64,000 nucleotides of DNA from Arthrobacter sp. YN (GTDB lineage Bacteria > Actinomycetota > Actinomycetes > Actinomycetales > Micrococcaceae), in the NCBI RefSeq assembly GCF_002224285.1, contig NZ_CP022436.1:3348001-3412000 (forward strand), read 5' to 3'. Below, in pieces: positions 47,420-58,125 of the stretch. The translations under genes were made by a program, and so were the position numbers. The notes beneath the pieces were generated by a model, which worked only from the letters and a program-made list of their open reading frames with translations, was not told the DNA's origin and searched no databases. The first letter of the stretch is position 1; the number at the start of each line of letters is the position of its first letter.

Positions 47420-48730
47420 CTAGCGCTTAAGCAAGCGGACGGCTCTGGTACTTCGGCCAAAGGAATTTCGTTTTTGCTGGGCAGGCGCACAGACCAAGTT
47501 GGCGATAGCGATCCGCAGGGCGGATTCGGGCGCAGTTTCAAGGAGGACCGAGCCGGAGAGCAAGGCGGCGTCGCAGGCCACTGGATCTGCCGGGAGGTAG
47601 GCATCGATCGCCAAGCCCGGCCCGTACCGGTCCCATGCTTCCGCCAGTTGCTGCTTGGGTGCGTGCCCCACGGCCGCCCTCTTCACCTTATTCAGCACCA
47701 CGCGGAGGGATGCTTGTGGAACGGCTGCTTGAAGGTCCGCCAGCCCCCGAACCAGCCTCGGTATTCCGATTGCGTCGGCTGCTCCCACAGCGAATACGAC
47801 GTCAGCCATTTCCAAAGTCCTGAGAGTTGCTGCGTTCCGCCGTGGGGCCATGGTGTCGAAGCTCAGTTCCTCATCTGCTTCTAGGCAGAATCCGGTATCG
47901 ACCACCACGACATCAGACACATCTTTGGCTCGCTCAAGGACCTGCGACAGCGCAGCCGCCCTCAGTTCCGTCCATCGATCCGCGCGTGTGGTCCCCGTGA
48001 GCACCCGAAAGGAGCCCTCTTTGGTGAAGACGGGGGTCGCCGCGGCCTTCAAAGCACTGGCGTCGAGCATCCCCTGGTCCGCAAGCCTGCAGGCTTGGGC
48101 CAGTCCCGCGGCTTCGTCCAACAACCCGAGCACAGCAGACACACTGGCACCATAACTGTCAGCATCCACGAGGATGACGGATTTACCCTCTGCTGCCAAT
48201 TCGGCAGCGAGGTTGACCGCCAGCAGGGTCCTGCCGGGCGAACCTATGGGTCCCCATACAGCAAAGACCAGACCTGAACCCTCCGGAGAGTCCTCCACAG
48301 CTTCCGGAGCAGGCATCAGAAGTGGTCCGCCTCCCGCATCAGCGAAACCTGCGTCCTGCCCCGCGCCCAGGCGTCCGCGCGCATGCTCACGGCCCACAGC
48401 CTCGGATATTCTTGCCGCGAGCGCAGACGGTTCTATTCCGGAAGCCGCCACAACGACTCCGATGGCGTGCAATCGCCGTACTTCGGCCGGGTCATCCGTC
48501 AGGGCCACAATCGAAACTCCAACAGCGCCAAGTCGATCCACCAAAGTCGTGGTCAATTCCTCGCAGCCCTCCGCAACGACGGCCGCCATGGCAAGCCCGC
48601 TTTGGCAGGCGGCCATCAGCTCAGCAAGCTCTGAACAACGGCGAACCACCGTCACCGGACCATGCAGGCCCTCCAGCCCGCCCACTACGGCCTCCTGCGC
48701 AGGACCCACAGTGATTACCGGAATACTCAT
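47420..48730 (-). CDS. CpaE/TadZ-like MinD-family ATPase homologue
   Basis: 436 residues from ATG 48730, which overlaps the upstream stop (ATGA); the frame extends to a TTG at 48754. A receiver-like N-terminal domain (about 1-115) precedes a MinD/ParA-like domain (about 155-410). The P-loop reads GPIGSPGRTLLAVNLAAEL, with Arg where the catalytic Lys normally stands and no leading KGG. Later parts (VILVDADSYGASVSAVLGLL, VVVDTGFCLE) keep the MinD pattern. TadZ/CpaE proteins localise Tad pili at the pole, often with altered ATPase sites. The partner SAF-domain gene is directly upstream; the rest of the Tad system is at 9.6-14.5 kb. Confidence 0.75.
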   Translation of the reverse strand: MSIPVITVGPAQEAVVGGLEGLHGPVTVVRRCSELAELMAACQSGLAMAAVVAEGCEELTTTLVDRLGAVGVSIVALTDDPAEVRRLHAIGVVVAASGIEPSALAARISEAVGREHARGRLGAGQDAGFADAGGGPLLMPAPEAVEDSPEGSGLVFAVWGPIGSPGRTLLAVNLAAELAAEGKSVILVDADSYGASVSAVLGLLDEAAGLAQACRLADQGMLDASALKAAATPVFTKEGSFRVLTGTTRADRWTELRAAALSQVLERAKDVSDVVVVDTGFCLEADEELSFDTMAPRRNAATLRTLEMADVVFAVGAADAIGIPRLVRGLADLQAAVPQASLRVVLNKVKRAAVGHAPKQQLAEAWDRYGPGLAIDAYLPADPVACDAALLSGSVLLETAPESALRIAIANLVCAPAQQKRNSFGRSTRAVRLLKR

Positions 48731-49371
48731 GGGTTGAGGCCCGCCGGGTTCCAAACGACGGAGATACTGGCCTTATTTGCTTGAGCTCCCAACAACTTGG
48801 GCATCTGCTCATCCGTCACCAGGACCAGCACTTGGGTGGTCTTCGACGCCCCCAAGGAAGCGGCGCCTGAGACCACCTGGGCGATTTCCGCACCGGGCAA
48901 GAGCAGCTGCGGCTCATCAAAGGCACTGCTCGCACCGGGCAAGGCAACCCAGACATCCACCCGCGCTCCACCGACTGCCTGGGCGGGAAGTTCTCCCTCC
49001 ACGGAAATAGCCACTGGCTTCCTGTTCAGGGCATCAGCTTTTCCCAGGCTCTCCGTTGGAACGAGTTGGTTTTTCGCCACCCGCTGCAGGGCTACCCGAC
49101 CTTCTGCCAGGCCACCCTCCACAGTGACGTACCCGGACTCAACATCATCCAGGCGAACATTGACAATTGAAAGGTCGGCCACGGCGACCACCTGGCCGAC
49201 TGCGATGTCTTCGCGTGCAGCGTAGACCTGCGTAGTCCTGTCAGCCGATCCAACCAAGGCGATGACGCCGGCAATGGACACAAGCACCAGCAGCATGCCG
49301 ATGAGAAGCCTCGGGTCCTTCCGCGATGGCTTCTTCAATCTTGCTGCAGCGACCACTGTATCTTGACCCAT
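48727..49371 (-). CDS. SAF-domain protein, CpaB/RcpC-like
   Basis: 214 residues. A basic cytoplasmic N-terminus, one membrane helix (about 23-42) and a SAF domain (about 49-115; YAAREDIAVGQVVAVADL) are followed by an extracytoplasmic beta-rich part with LPAQAVGGARVDVWVAL, typical of CpaB/RcpC. In Gram-negative Tad systems CpaB lies in the periplasm and helps stabilise the secretin. In a monoderm it probably acts at the wall side of the Tad platform. The stop overlaps the start of the CpaE/TadZ-like gene. The gene diverges from a small HTH gene across a region with a perfect DnaA-box-like sequence. Confidence 0.8.
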   Translation of the reverse strand: MGQDTVVAAARLKKPSRKDPRLLIGMLLVLVSIAGVIALVGSADRTTQVYAAREDIAVGQVVAVADLSIVNVRLDDVESGYVTVEGGLAEGRVALQRVAKNQLVPTESLGKADALNRKPVAISVEGELPAQAVGGARVDVWVALPGASSAFDEPQLLLPGAEIAQVVSGAASLGASKTTQVLVLVTDEQMPKLLGAQANKASISVVWNPAGLNP

Positions 49372-49479
49372 GTTTCTGCTACCCCCGATGAGCTAAAGGC
49401 ATGGCCGACGGACCCGCCACCTCATTCTTACCGGCCGTTCCTGCAGGACAAAAGCCATCGACCCCAAAGGGGCCGAAAC

Positions 49480-49488
49480 TGTGGATAA
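49480..49488 (-). promoter_or_regulatory. DnaA-box-like sequence between cpaB-like and HTH genes
   Basis: The sequence is TTATCCACA on the minus strand, a perfect nine-base match, in the divergent promoter region of the second Tad locus. Occupancy by DnaA is inference. Confidence 0.35.
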
Positions 49489-49525
49489 AGACACCAAAGT
49501 GGGCCAACGGTGGCAAAATGGTGCC

Positions 49526-49747
49526 ATGCCCCGATTCCTGACTCTGGCGGATGTCGCCGAACAACTCCAAATCAATTCACCACAGGCTTACGCCTTGGTG
49601 CGAAGCGGCGAGTTGAAAGCCATCCAGGTAGGAGGGCGTGGACAATGGCGTATCGAGGAGACGATGCTTGAGCAGTACATCCAAGAGCGCTACGCAGAAG
49701 CAACCCGCATGATCCAGGAAGCAAAATCCAAGGCGAACCAGCCCTAG
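49526..49747 (+). CDS. small helix-turn-helix (excisionase/MerR-like) DNA-binding protein
   Basis: 73 residues from ATG 49526; the frame is open back to 49481. The HTH core is RFLTLADVAEQLQINSPQAY followed by LVRSGELKAIQVGGRGQWRI, the wing-like beta turn of the HTH_17 family. The C-terminal helix is charged (EQYIQERYAEATRMIQEAK). Proteins of this kind are conserved in actinobacteria beside CpaE/SAF genes. They are often called excisionase-like, although no integrase is near, so a regulatory role for the neighbouring genes is more likely. It converges with the gene at 49765 (17-base gap). Confidence 0.8.
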   Translation: MPRFLTLADVAEQLQINSPQAYALVRSGELKAIQVGGRGQWRIEETMLEQYIQERYAEATRMIQEAKSKANQP

Positions 49748-49764
49748 AGGCTGCTGCGGAGGGG

Positions 49765-50331
49765 TTACTCTCCGCCTGCCGAACACAGGGCTGCAACAGC
49801 ACTGAACGGGACGGTCATGACCGACACCACGTTGCCCGCCCGCCGCACTTCACCGTCGCGGACCACAGCGACATCGAAGTGGTCCCTGCCGACTCTGTCG
49901 ATGACACCATTGACCCTGGCGCCGTCTCCGGTCCGCGTGCTCAAATGAACAACCAAGGCGGACCTGTCCCTGGCCAATGCCCTCAGGGCTGAGGCGATCC
50001 CCGGCAATTGCCGGACCGTGGACACGGGGTTGAGGGCCAGCCTCCCCAGACCTTGGAATGTGAGCACTGCGGCGAAGGGCACCAGCCATTGCCGCGAGCC
50101 CTCGGACAACACCAACCACCCACCACCCACGCGGCCCAGCACTCCCTGAATAGCGTTGCCATCAGCGAGGAAGAGCCTGATCTCGACTCCGGCTGCGCCA
50201 CGGAGGCGGTCACCCAGCTCGATCCCCGCAAGCTCTACCCTGGCCCGCTCGGTGATCTCCGATTCCGCCTCCAAGGCACGCCCGGCAGAAAATTGTGCTT
50301 CCAAGTCGTCAAAGAGAGAGTCCCATCTCAT
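49765..50331 (-). CDS. conserved hypothetical protein
   Basis: 188 residues, soluble, no signal peptide. The N-terminus MRWDSLFDDLEAQFSAGRALE leads into a helical segment. Two beta-rich Sm-like or SH3-like stretches follow (LFLADGNAIQGVLGRVGGGWLVL and RVNGVIDRVGRDHFDVAVV). The acidic EAE-TERARVEL start is characteristic of an actinobacterial family found near CpaE/SAF and Rv3235 genes. No activity is known. The start codon is ATG, and the upstream 149 bases are shared with the divergent LysM-protein gene. Confidence 0.62.
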   Translation of the reverse strand: MRWDSLFDDLEAQFSAGRALEAESEITERARVELAGIELGDRLRGAAGVEIRLFLADGNAIQGVLGRVGGGWLVLSEGSRQWLVPFAAVLTFQGLGRLALNPVSTVRQLPGIASALRALARDRSALVVHLSTRTGDGARVNGVIDRVGRDHFDVAVVRDGEVRRAGNVVSVMTVPFSAVAALCSAGGE

Positions 50332-50442
50332 GTCATCAGACTAGGCTGCAACATGTAGGCAGGGCGAATACTGCGTGATCCGGTGACGCGAATTGGACAG
50401 ATAGCCCGGGACGTGCCCACAATAGGCCTAACGATGTCAAAA

Positions 50443-50462
50443 TGCATCAAACTGCATCAAAC
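50443..50462 (+). repeat. tandem decamer upstream of the LysM gene
   Basis: TGCATCAAAC occurs twice head to tail, with a weaker third half (GATGTCAAAA) directly before. It ends 18 bases from the LysM-protein start, where an operator or ribosomal leader element could lie. Confidence 0.5.
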
Positions 50463-50480
50463 GAAGCTTGGGGGCTTTGA

Positions 50481-51245
50481 ATGGCAAGAACGTTACGGAG
50501 CGACGCCTGCCTCGCTGCAACAATTCTGGGGCTTGGGCTACTGCTCGTCCATGTGGGCAGCATGCTCCTTGACCAATGGCGGTCAGCAGATCACCATCAT
50601 CAGAACTTCTCGTTTGAGGACCTCCTCGGTTTTCTCGCGAACGGCGTCGGCATAGCGCTGGTGGCATGGTGGGTCCTTTCCTTACTGCTCGCCGTCGTCG
50701 CATCGCTGTTGCATCGGAGTGGACGGGAGAGAGGGGCCAACACCTTTGCCAAGTTCAGCCCTGCCTTTATGCTGCGGCTTGCCGTAGCGGTGGTGAGCGT
50801 GAATCTCTTGGGCGTCACCATGGCGCAAGCAACGCCTCCCCCCGACCCCGGTTGGGGACCGACAACCGCGAGTGTGGAAACGTCTCCCCACCCGGCATGG
50901 AGGCCGGCGCCCGTTGCCGGGCCCGCGTCTTCATCACAGATGTCCGTGGCCGACACCACGGCAAATGCGGGCGATCCGCGCTGGAAGCCTAAAGCCCCTG
51001 CACCTGACCCTGGGCTTCTAAGCCGCCCTTCGTCCAGGCAAGAGATCTCCCGTGACGCCGGCGTCGTCGTGAAGGCAGGAGACTCCCTGTGGTCGCTTGC
51101 AGCATCGCGGCTTGGTCCCTTTGCAACGGACGTGGAAGTCGCCCTGATGTGGCCCAAGTGGTATGCCGCAAACCTCACCGTCATCGGCGGCGACCCTTCA
51201 GTGTTGACTCCGGGTCAGGTCCTGCGGCCACCCGCACCTGACTGA
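50481..51245 (+). CDS. LysM-domain membrane protein
   Basis: 254 residues. Three predicted membrane helices (about 10-30, 50-75, 95-112) are followed by a Pro/Ser/Ala-rich linker (about 115-185). A C-terminal LysM domain (about 195-250) starts VVKAGDSLWSLAASRLGP and ends LTPGQVLRPP. LysM binds GlcNAc-containing glycans such as peptidoglycan, so the protein probably tethers the membrane to the wall. No catalytic domain is seen. It forms a short unit with the Rv3235-family gene 144 bases downstream. GGGGG precedes the ATG as a ribosome-binding site, and a tandem decamer lies just upstream. Confidence 0.82.
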   Translation: MARTLRSDACLAATILGLGLLLVHVGSMLLDQWRSADHHHQNFSFEDLLGFLANGVGIALVAWWVLSLLLAVVASLLHRSGRERGANTFAKFSPAFMLRLAVAVVSVNLLGVTMAQATPPPDPGWGPTTASVETSPHPAWRPAPVAGPASSSQMSVADTTANAGDPRWKPKAPAPDPGLLSRPSSRQEISRDAGVVVKAGDSLWSLAASRLGPFATDVEVALMWPKWYAANLTVIGGDPSVLTPGQVLRPPAPD

Positions 51246-51389
51246 CAGTACGGGTCATCCGACCCACCGATTCTTTGGCCCACTCAGGGGCCGTATCCCC
51301 CGTATCAAACCAAGTTCAGCGTCATCCCAGCAGAAGCCACCAGAACAGAGCGTCCCCACGTTCCCGTTCGTGTAGTGAATGCCTGAGGT

Positions 51390-51818
51390 ATGACCATGAC
51401 CGTTGCGACTGCACACCGGCCCGCGGGCCGACAGAGCAACCAACGAACATTTTCCGGCTACGGTTCGAGCGGTGCGGACATCGACGTTCGGCTGGTTGCG
51501 CGCAGTATTGCGCAGGCAGCTTTGGAGGTATTGGCCGGAACACGTGCGGTGAGCCAGCTTTCCCGTTCCTTGGACCCTGACTGCTATGTAGCCCTACAAC
51601 ATAGGGCGGCCCTCACCCGCAAGCACGCCGCCAGGGTCCGGGGGAACCTGCAGCCCCACCGCAGCCCCATGGTCCGCTCTGTTCGAACCTGCTCCATCTC
51701 CGAGGATATTTGCGAGGCAAGCATTGTGGTTGCGGAAGAACTGAGATGCCGGGCTGTCGCCATGAGGTTGGAACGCTTGGACGGCGTGTGGCGGGTGACG
51801 GCCCTGGAGATTGGCTAG
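51390..51818 (+). CDS. Rv3235-family protein
   Basis: 142 residues of the small actinobacterial family typified by Rv3235, normally found beside secA as here. It is soluble, with no signal peptide. A flexible N-terminus (about 1-25) precedes a core starting DVRLVARSIAQAALEVLAGTR and ending with the conserved AMRLERLDGVWRVTALEIG. The core resembles the cystatin/NTF2-like Rv3235 fold I recall from annotation. Function is unknown; the synteny with secA may only reflect chromosome history. A bidirectional terminator separates it from secA. Confidence 0.8.
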   Translation: MTMTVATAHRPAGRQSNQRTFSGYGSSGADIDVRLVARSIAQAALEVLAGTRAVSQLSRSLDPDCYVALQHRAALTRKHAARVRGNLQPHRSPMVRSVRTCSISEDICEASIVVAEELRCRAVAMRLERLDGVWRVTALEIG

Positions 51819-51862
51819 ACTTGTCGAATCCATCCCGCGGGCAACAAAATCCGCGGGCAACA

Positions 51863-51905
51863 AAAAGGGTGGATTCCGGACATTGAGTCCGGAGTCCACC
51901 CTTTT
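51863..51905. terminator. bidirectional terminator between Rv3235-family gene and secA
   Basis: An 18-base stem with few mismatches (51863-51880 with 51888-51905) and a seven-base loop has A-rich and T-rich outer flanks. It is preceded by a tandem 16-base repeat (51835-51866). Confidence 0.9.
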
Positions 51906-51968
51906 GAGTGCGCGCTATTCGTACCTGGCAGACCAGCAAATTGGCTGGGCCCGCTGGATGTTACCGGG

Positions 51969-54710
<2,742 letters not shown>

Positions 54711-54752
54711 GTGAAATTGCTCCCAGTCTCATGCTGCCGAATTCTGGCTGTT

Positions 54753-56042
54753 TCAGTCTACGGGAGAGACCAGCGCCACGTTGCCGCGTTCACCTCTGAG
54801 CGGACTGTCCGATTGCAGCGGCCCGCCCCGGCCATCAGCCCCGTCCGCCACAGCTTCGGCGAGAACGCCGGCGAGGTCCCCCACAGGCCACACCACTACC
54901 TCCTGCAGCCTAAGCCAAGCGGCCATGAGTTCCAGCTCGGCAGCAAGTTCGACGGCGGTATCCGCCGGAGCGCCAACCTCCGCGAACGCCGAACGCACCA
55001 GAAGCTGGCCGGACGCGCGGTCAGCCTTCAAGTCCACTCTTGCGACGACAGCGTCCCTGAGGAGGAATGGGAGAACGTAGTAGCCGAACTGACGCTTGGC
55101 CGCGGGAGTGTAGATCTCAATCCGATAGTGGAAGCCGAACAGTTCCTCAAGACGCCGTCGCTCAAAGACCAGCGAGTCGAATGGGCTCAGCAGTGCACGC
55201 CCGACCGCCCGGCGTGGAATCCTGGCATTGACGTGCTTGTAGGTTTCCCTGTCCCAACCACGCACAGAGACTGGATGGAGGCGCCCTGCCCGGACCAATC
55301 GCTGGACCGAGTCCGCTCCGGCTTTCAGTGGCGTACGGAAGTAGTCGGAAAAGCAGCGCACAGTGCCGATGCCATGTGCCTGGGCGGCCGCGTCCATCAG
55401 GCGGTCGAGCGTTTCTTCCGGAGTACCCCCGGGCTGTGCCATGGCAGGAACAACCTTGGAGGTCAAGGTGTACTTGCGTTCGAATTGCTGTGTGCGTGAG
55501 GCGGCAGAAATGCGTCCCTGTTCAAACAGATGTTCCAGGACCCGCTTAACGATGTTCCAATTCCATCCCCAGTTGCCACGGTCAGCTTCCTCGTTGTGTC
55601 CGAGCTCGGCCGTCAGTTCCGACGCCGTCATGGGTTTTCCGGCAGTGAGTGCAGCGAGAATGCGGCCTTCCATATCCTGACGGACAACTGGCTCAAGGTT
55701 GTGGGCGCCCACCCAACCCCGCTTTTGCCACACCAAGAGGTCTTGAAAGTGCTCCGGGCGGATAAAGCTTGCCTCGTGAGCCCAGTACTCCATCATCCTG
55801 CGGGGTTTCCGTCCAGCCATGGCATGGAGGATGCGGGGGTCGTAGTCACCCAGACGGGAGAAGAACGGCAGGTAGTGGCTTCGTGCCACCACGTTCACGG
55901 AATCGATCTGAACTAGCTGGAGTTGGGCAAAGGTCCGGCCCACCGCCCGTGGTGTCACGGGGCCGGCGGGCCGGATCTTAGCCAATCCTTGAGCTGCCAA
56001 TGCGATCCGCCGTGCCTGTGACAGGCTCAGCGAAGCGGTCAT
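54753..56042 (-). CDS. YcaQ/AlkZ-type winged-helix DNA glycosylase
   Basis: 429 residues of the winged helix DNA-binding (HTH_42) family. It starts LSLSQARRIALAAQGL. The catalytic QxD of YcaQ-like enzymes is at Gln45-Ile46-Asp47 in LVQIDSVNVVARSHYLPFFSRLG. Three tandem winged helices and a C-terminal beta-barrel (VDLKADRASGQLLV) follow. Such enzymes unhook interstrand crosslinks or remove alkylated bases; E. coli YcaQ acts on crosslinks. The Asp version suggests the YcaQ rather than the AlkZ branch. The insertion between hpf and secA is not the usual order elsewhere. 29 bases separate its start from the hpf stop. Confidence 0.85.
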   Translation of the reverse strand: MTASLSLSQARRIALAAQGLAKIRPAGPVTPRAVGRTFAQLQLVQIDSVNVVARSHYLPFFSRLGDYDPRILHAMAGRKPRRMMEYWAHEASFIRPEHFQDLLVWQKRGWVGAHNLEPVVRQDMEGRILAALTAGKPMTASELTAELGHNEEADRGNWGWNWNIVKRVLEHLFEQGRISAASRTQQFERKYTLTSKVVPAMAQPGGTPEETLDRLMDAAAQAHGIGTVRCFSDYFRTPLKAGADSVQRLVRAGRLHPVSVRGWDRETYKHVNARIPRRAVGRALLSPFDSLVFERRRLEELFGFHYRIEIYTPAAKRQFGYYVLPFLLRDAVVARVDLKADRASGQLLVRSAFAEVGAPADTAVELAAELELMAAWLRLQEVVVWPVGDLAGVLAEAVADGADGRGGPLQSDSPLRGERGNVALVSPVD

Positions 56043-56071
56043 TGAAGTCCCTTCATGCGGTAAAGGTGGGC

Positions 56072-56800
56072 CTATTTGGCCCTGGACGCCTCATCATCGG
56101 AACGGTAGGCGTGGATCTTCTCTTCCACAGCCTCCTCACCCGGTTCACAGGTGGAGTCGAGGGTGATCACGCCGTAGGTCCAACCGTTGCGCCGGTAGAC
56201 AACCGACGGCGCGTTGGTTTCCTTGTCCAGGAAAAGGTAGAAGTTGTGGCCAACGAGTTCCATATTGTCCACAGCGTCATCCAGTGTCAGGGAAGCTGCG
56301 GGGAAGACTTTCCGGCGGATCAGGACGGGTGAATCGCCTGCCGGAATGTCGTTCTCGATCTCATAAGGAGAACGCTCGTCTGCGGCGGGAACGGGTTCTT
56401 GGTGGTTGCTCGCCTCGACGTAGAGCGGTTCGCTCGGGCTGGCTGGCTCGAGTGTTGCGGTGGCCTCCCGCACGGCTTTCGGGGTGTGGCGTCCGTGGTG
56501 CACCTTTTTCCGGTCTTTCGCACGGCGAAGCCTCTCAAGAAGCTTGTTGTACGCGAGATCGAAGGCAGCGAATTTGTCAGCGGCTGTGGCCTCGGCACGG
56601 ATGACGGGGCCGCGGCCCAGGACTGTCACTTCTACGGTGAGCTGGCCTGGCGTTTGCCTCGGGTTGGTTTCCTTGGAAACTTTGGCGTCGACTCGCTGGA
56701 CCTTATCCCCCAGCGATTCAATCTTTGAGATTTTCTCGCCGGCGTATTCGCGAAAGCGGTCAGAAACTGTGAGATTTCGTCCGCTGATCATGAACTCCAT
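56072..56800 (-). CDS. hpf: ribosome hibernation-promoting factor, long form
   Basis: 242 residues from ATG 56800, chosen over 56833 because GGAGG lies six bases before it. An N-terminal S30AE domain (about 1-105; MEFMISGRNLTVSDRFREY, ISKIESLGDKV) and a C-terminal S30AE_C dimerisation domain (about 175-235; SPVLIRRKVFPAASLTLDDAV, VYRRNGWTYGVI) are joined by a variable linker. Long HPF joins two 70S ribosomes into 100S dimers in stationary phase or stress. The 188-base upstream region holds its promoter. In M. tuberculosis the same neighbourhood has the homologue Rv3241c between comF and secA1. Confidence 0.95.
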   Translation of the reverse strand: MEFMISGRNLTVSDRFREYAGEKISKIESLGDKVQRVDAKVSKETNPRQTPGQLTVEVTVLGRGPVIRAEATAADKFAAFDLAYNKLLERLRRAKDRKKVHHGRHTPKAVREATATLEPASPSEPLYVEASNHQEPVPAADERSPYEIENDIPAGDSPVLIRRKVFPAASLTLDDAVDNMELVGHNFYLFLDKETNAPSVVYRRNGWTYGVITLDSTCEPGEEAVEEKIHAYRSDDEASRAK

Positions 56801-56988
56801 GGTGCCCTCCAAATAACTCAGGTGACACGACAACGACGCTGGTGGGGGCTTGTCTGACGGACAGTCGAGCCCCTTTCCGAGCCGCTATCGACAGGTACAT
56901 CTGTTCTTGGTACCCACAACCGACGTTAGTTCATCGCCACGCGTTATTCATCCTTTAGTCACTTATTTTTTGATTGAGTCGTTAGGAC

Positions 56989-57813
56989 TTAACAGGGATC
57001 GCGCCTTGCACTGTTGAAAGCATAGGCTGGTGGCCTCGTGGCCGCGAGGACAACAGCCCCGCAGACCACACCACCCGCGGTTTCCACCGCCCTCATCGCT
57101 TCGGCAAGGGTGGCGCCGGTAGTGAGGACATCGTCTACGAGAATGCACTTCCTGCCTCTGATCTCCTTGAGGGATCGGCTTCGTACGCGCATGGATCCGC
57201 GGACCCTGCTGGCCCGCGCGCCACGTCCCAGCCCTTTTTGGCCCGCGCCGGAGCCCCATGTCCCCTGGCCGGCAAGAGAATCGGCGGCCCGGGCAAGCAG
57301 GGACCTGATCGAATCCCTGCTGATGTACGCTGCCGGCGAATCGCGTCTCTTCTCAAGCGCGTCAATGCTTGGGCATCCCGGCACCATGCCTCGCATCCGC
57401 AAGCACAAAAGCAAGAGGTGCAGCGGACTGAATCCCCGCATGCGGTATGCCCGGCCGCTGGTAGGAACTGGCACAAGACATAATCCGGATTTACCTCCGA
57501 TGGCCCGTTCCACTGCCTTGCCCAGACATGGCGCCAAGACCCCGGCCAAGCGCCACTGGCCGAAGCGCTTAAAGGACAAGAGGCACTGTGCCAGCTCATC
57601 ACGGTATGGGCCGGCGGCCACCACCCCGATCTTTACCGTGCCATCCGTCTCAACCAATGCGGGCGATTCCTGTTCTGCACGGAAGGGTTGGCTGCAGAGT
57701 TGGCGGACGCGCTTTGCGCAGCCTCCACATAACACCGTGTCCTCCACTGAACAGCAGACACAATCCACGGGGACCAGCAGCCTCAGCAGATCGACAACGG
57801 TACCTTGGAGCAC
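56989..57813 (-). CDS. ComF-family phosphoribosyltransferase-like protein
   Basis: About 274 residues from GTG 57813. The frame is open to 58041, but the extra 76 residues are low-complexity, Arg/Gly-rich and unlike the family. The paired CVCC and CGGC (about residues 16-34) form the ComF zinc ribbon. The PRPP-binding motif CILVDDVLTTGATL is near the C-terminus, and PYRDELAQCLLSFKRFG is the other family landmark. ComF helps import or processing of DNA during competence and recombination in Bacillus; the role in actinobacteria is unknown. An insert between about 195 and 245 is Gly/Arg-rich (SGAGQKGLGRGARASRVRG). Start and thus length are uncertain. Confidence 0.75.
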   Translation of the reverse strand: MLQGTVVDLLRLLVPVDCVCCSVEDTVLCGGCAKRVRQLCSQPFRAEQESPALVETDGTVKIGVVAAGPYRDELAQCLLSFKRFGQWRLAGVLAPCLGKAVERAIGGKSGLCLVPVPTSGRAYRMRGFSPLHLLLLCLRMRGMVPGCPSIDALEKRRDSPAAYISRDSIRSLLARAADSLAGQGTWGSGAGQKGLGRGARASRVRGSMRVRSRSLKEIRGRKCILVDDVLTTGATLAEAMRAVETAGGVVCGAVVLAATRPPAYAFNSARRDPC

Positions 57814-58125
57814 CGCCAGCAACCGGCCCAGCCCCTGTTGATCCGGACCACGACGTCGGGCCCGGCCGGGATCCACCGGGTGAAGGTCCGGGTCGCGTGC
57901 CCGCAGAGGCTGCAGTCTGCGTGTCCCGATACTGGATTCGGAAGCAGCACCTTGGTCGGAGCCTCTCCCGAGGACAGAGCCTGCCCCAATGACAGAGTGA
58001 GTTCCAGTGCCCGGCGCGGTCCCCGTATCTGGTGTGATCATGGTGCAAGCCTGCCCGGACGCAGACCAAGGCGGAAGCCACGTTGGACCCTATGTGGACA
58101 TCCGGCATGACATTTTGACGGCAAC
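57814..58125. other. 312-base region without a supported gene
   Basis: It lies between the lpqB stop and the preferred comF start. The comF frame stays open to 58041 here but gives a Gly/Thr/Arg-rich product with no family match. No clear terminator, promoter or repeat was recognised. It may contain the comF promoter. Confidence 0.5.

Noticed and set aside
49526..49747. Excisionase-like protein as a sign of an integrated element
   Set aside because: There is no integrase, attachment site or tRNA nearby, and the flanking genes are conserved actinobacterial housekeeping or Tad-related genes.
56989..58041. A 350-residue ComF with a novel N-terminal domain
   Set aside because: The extra 76 residues are low-complexity Gly/Thr/Arg-rich sequence, as expected for a chance open frame in GC-rich DNA. 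The family fold starts near 57813.
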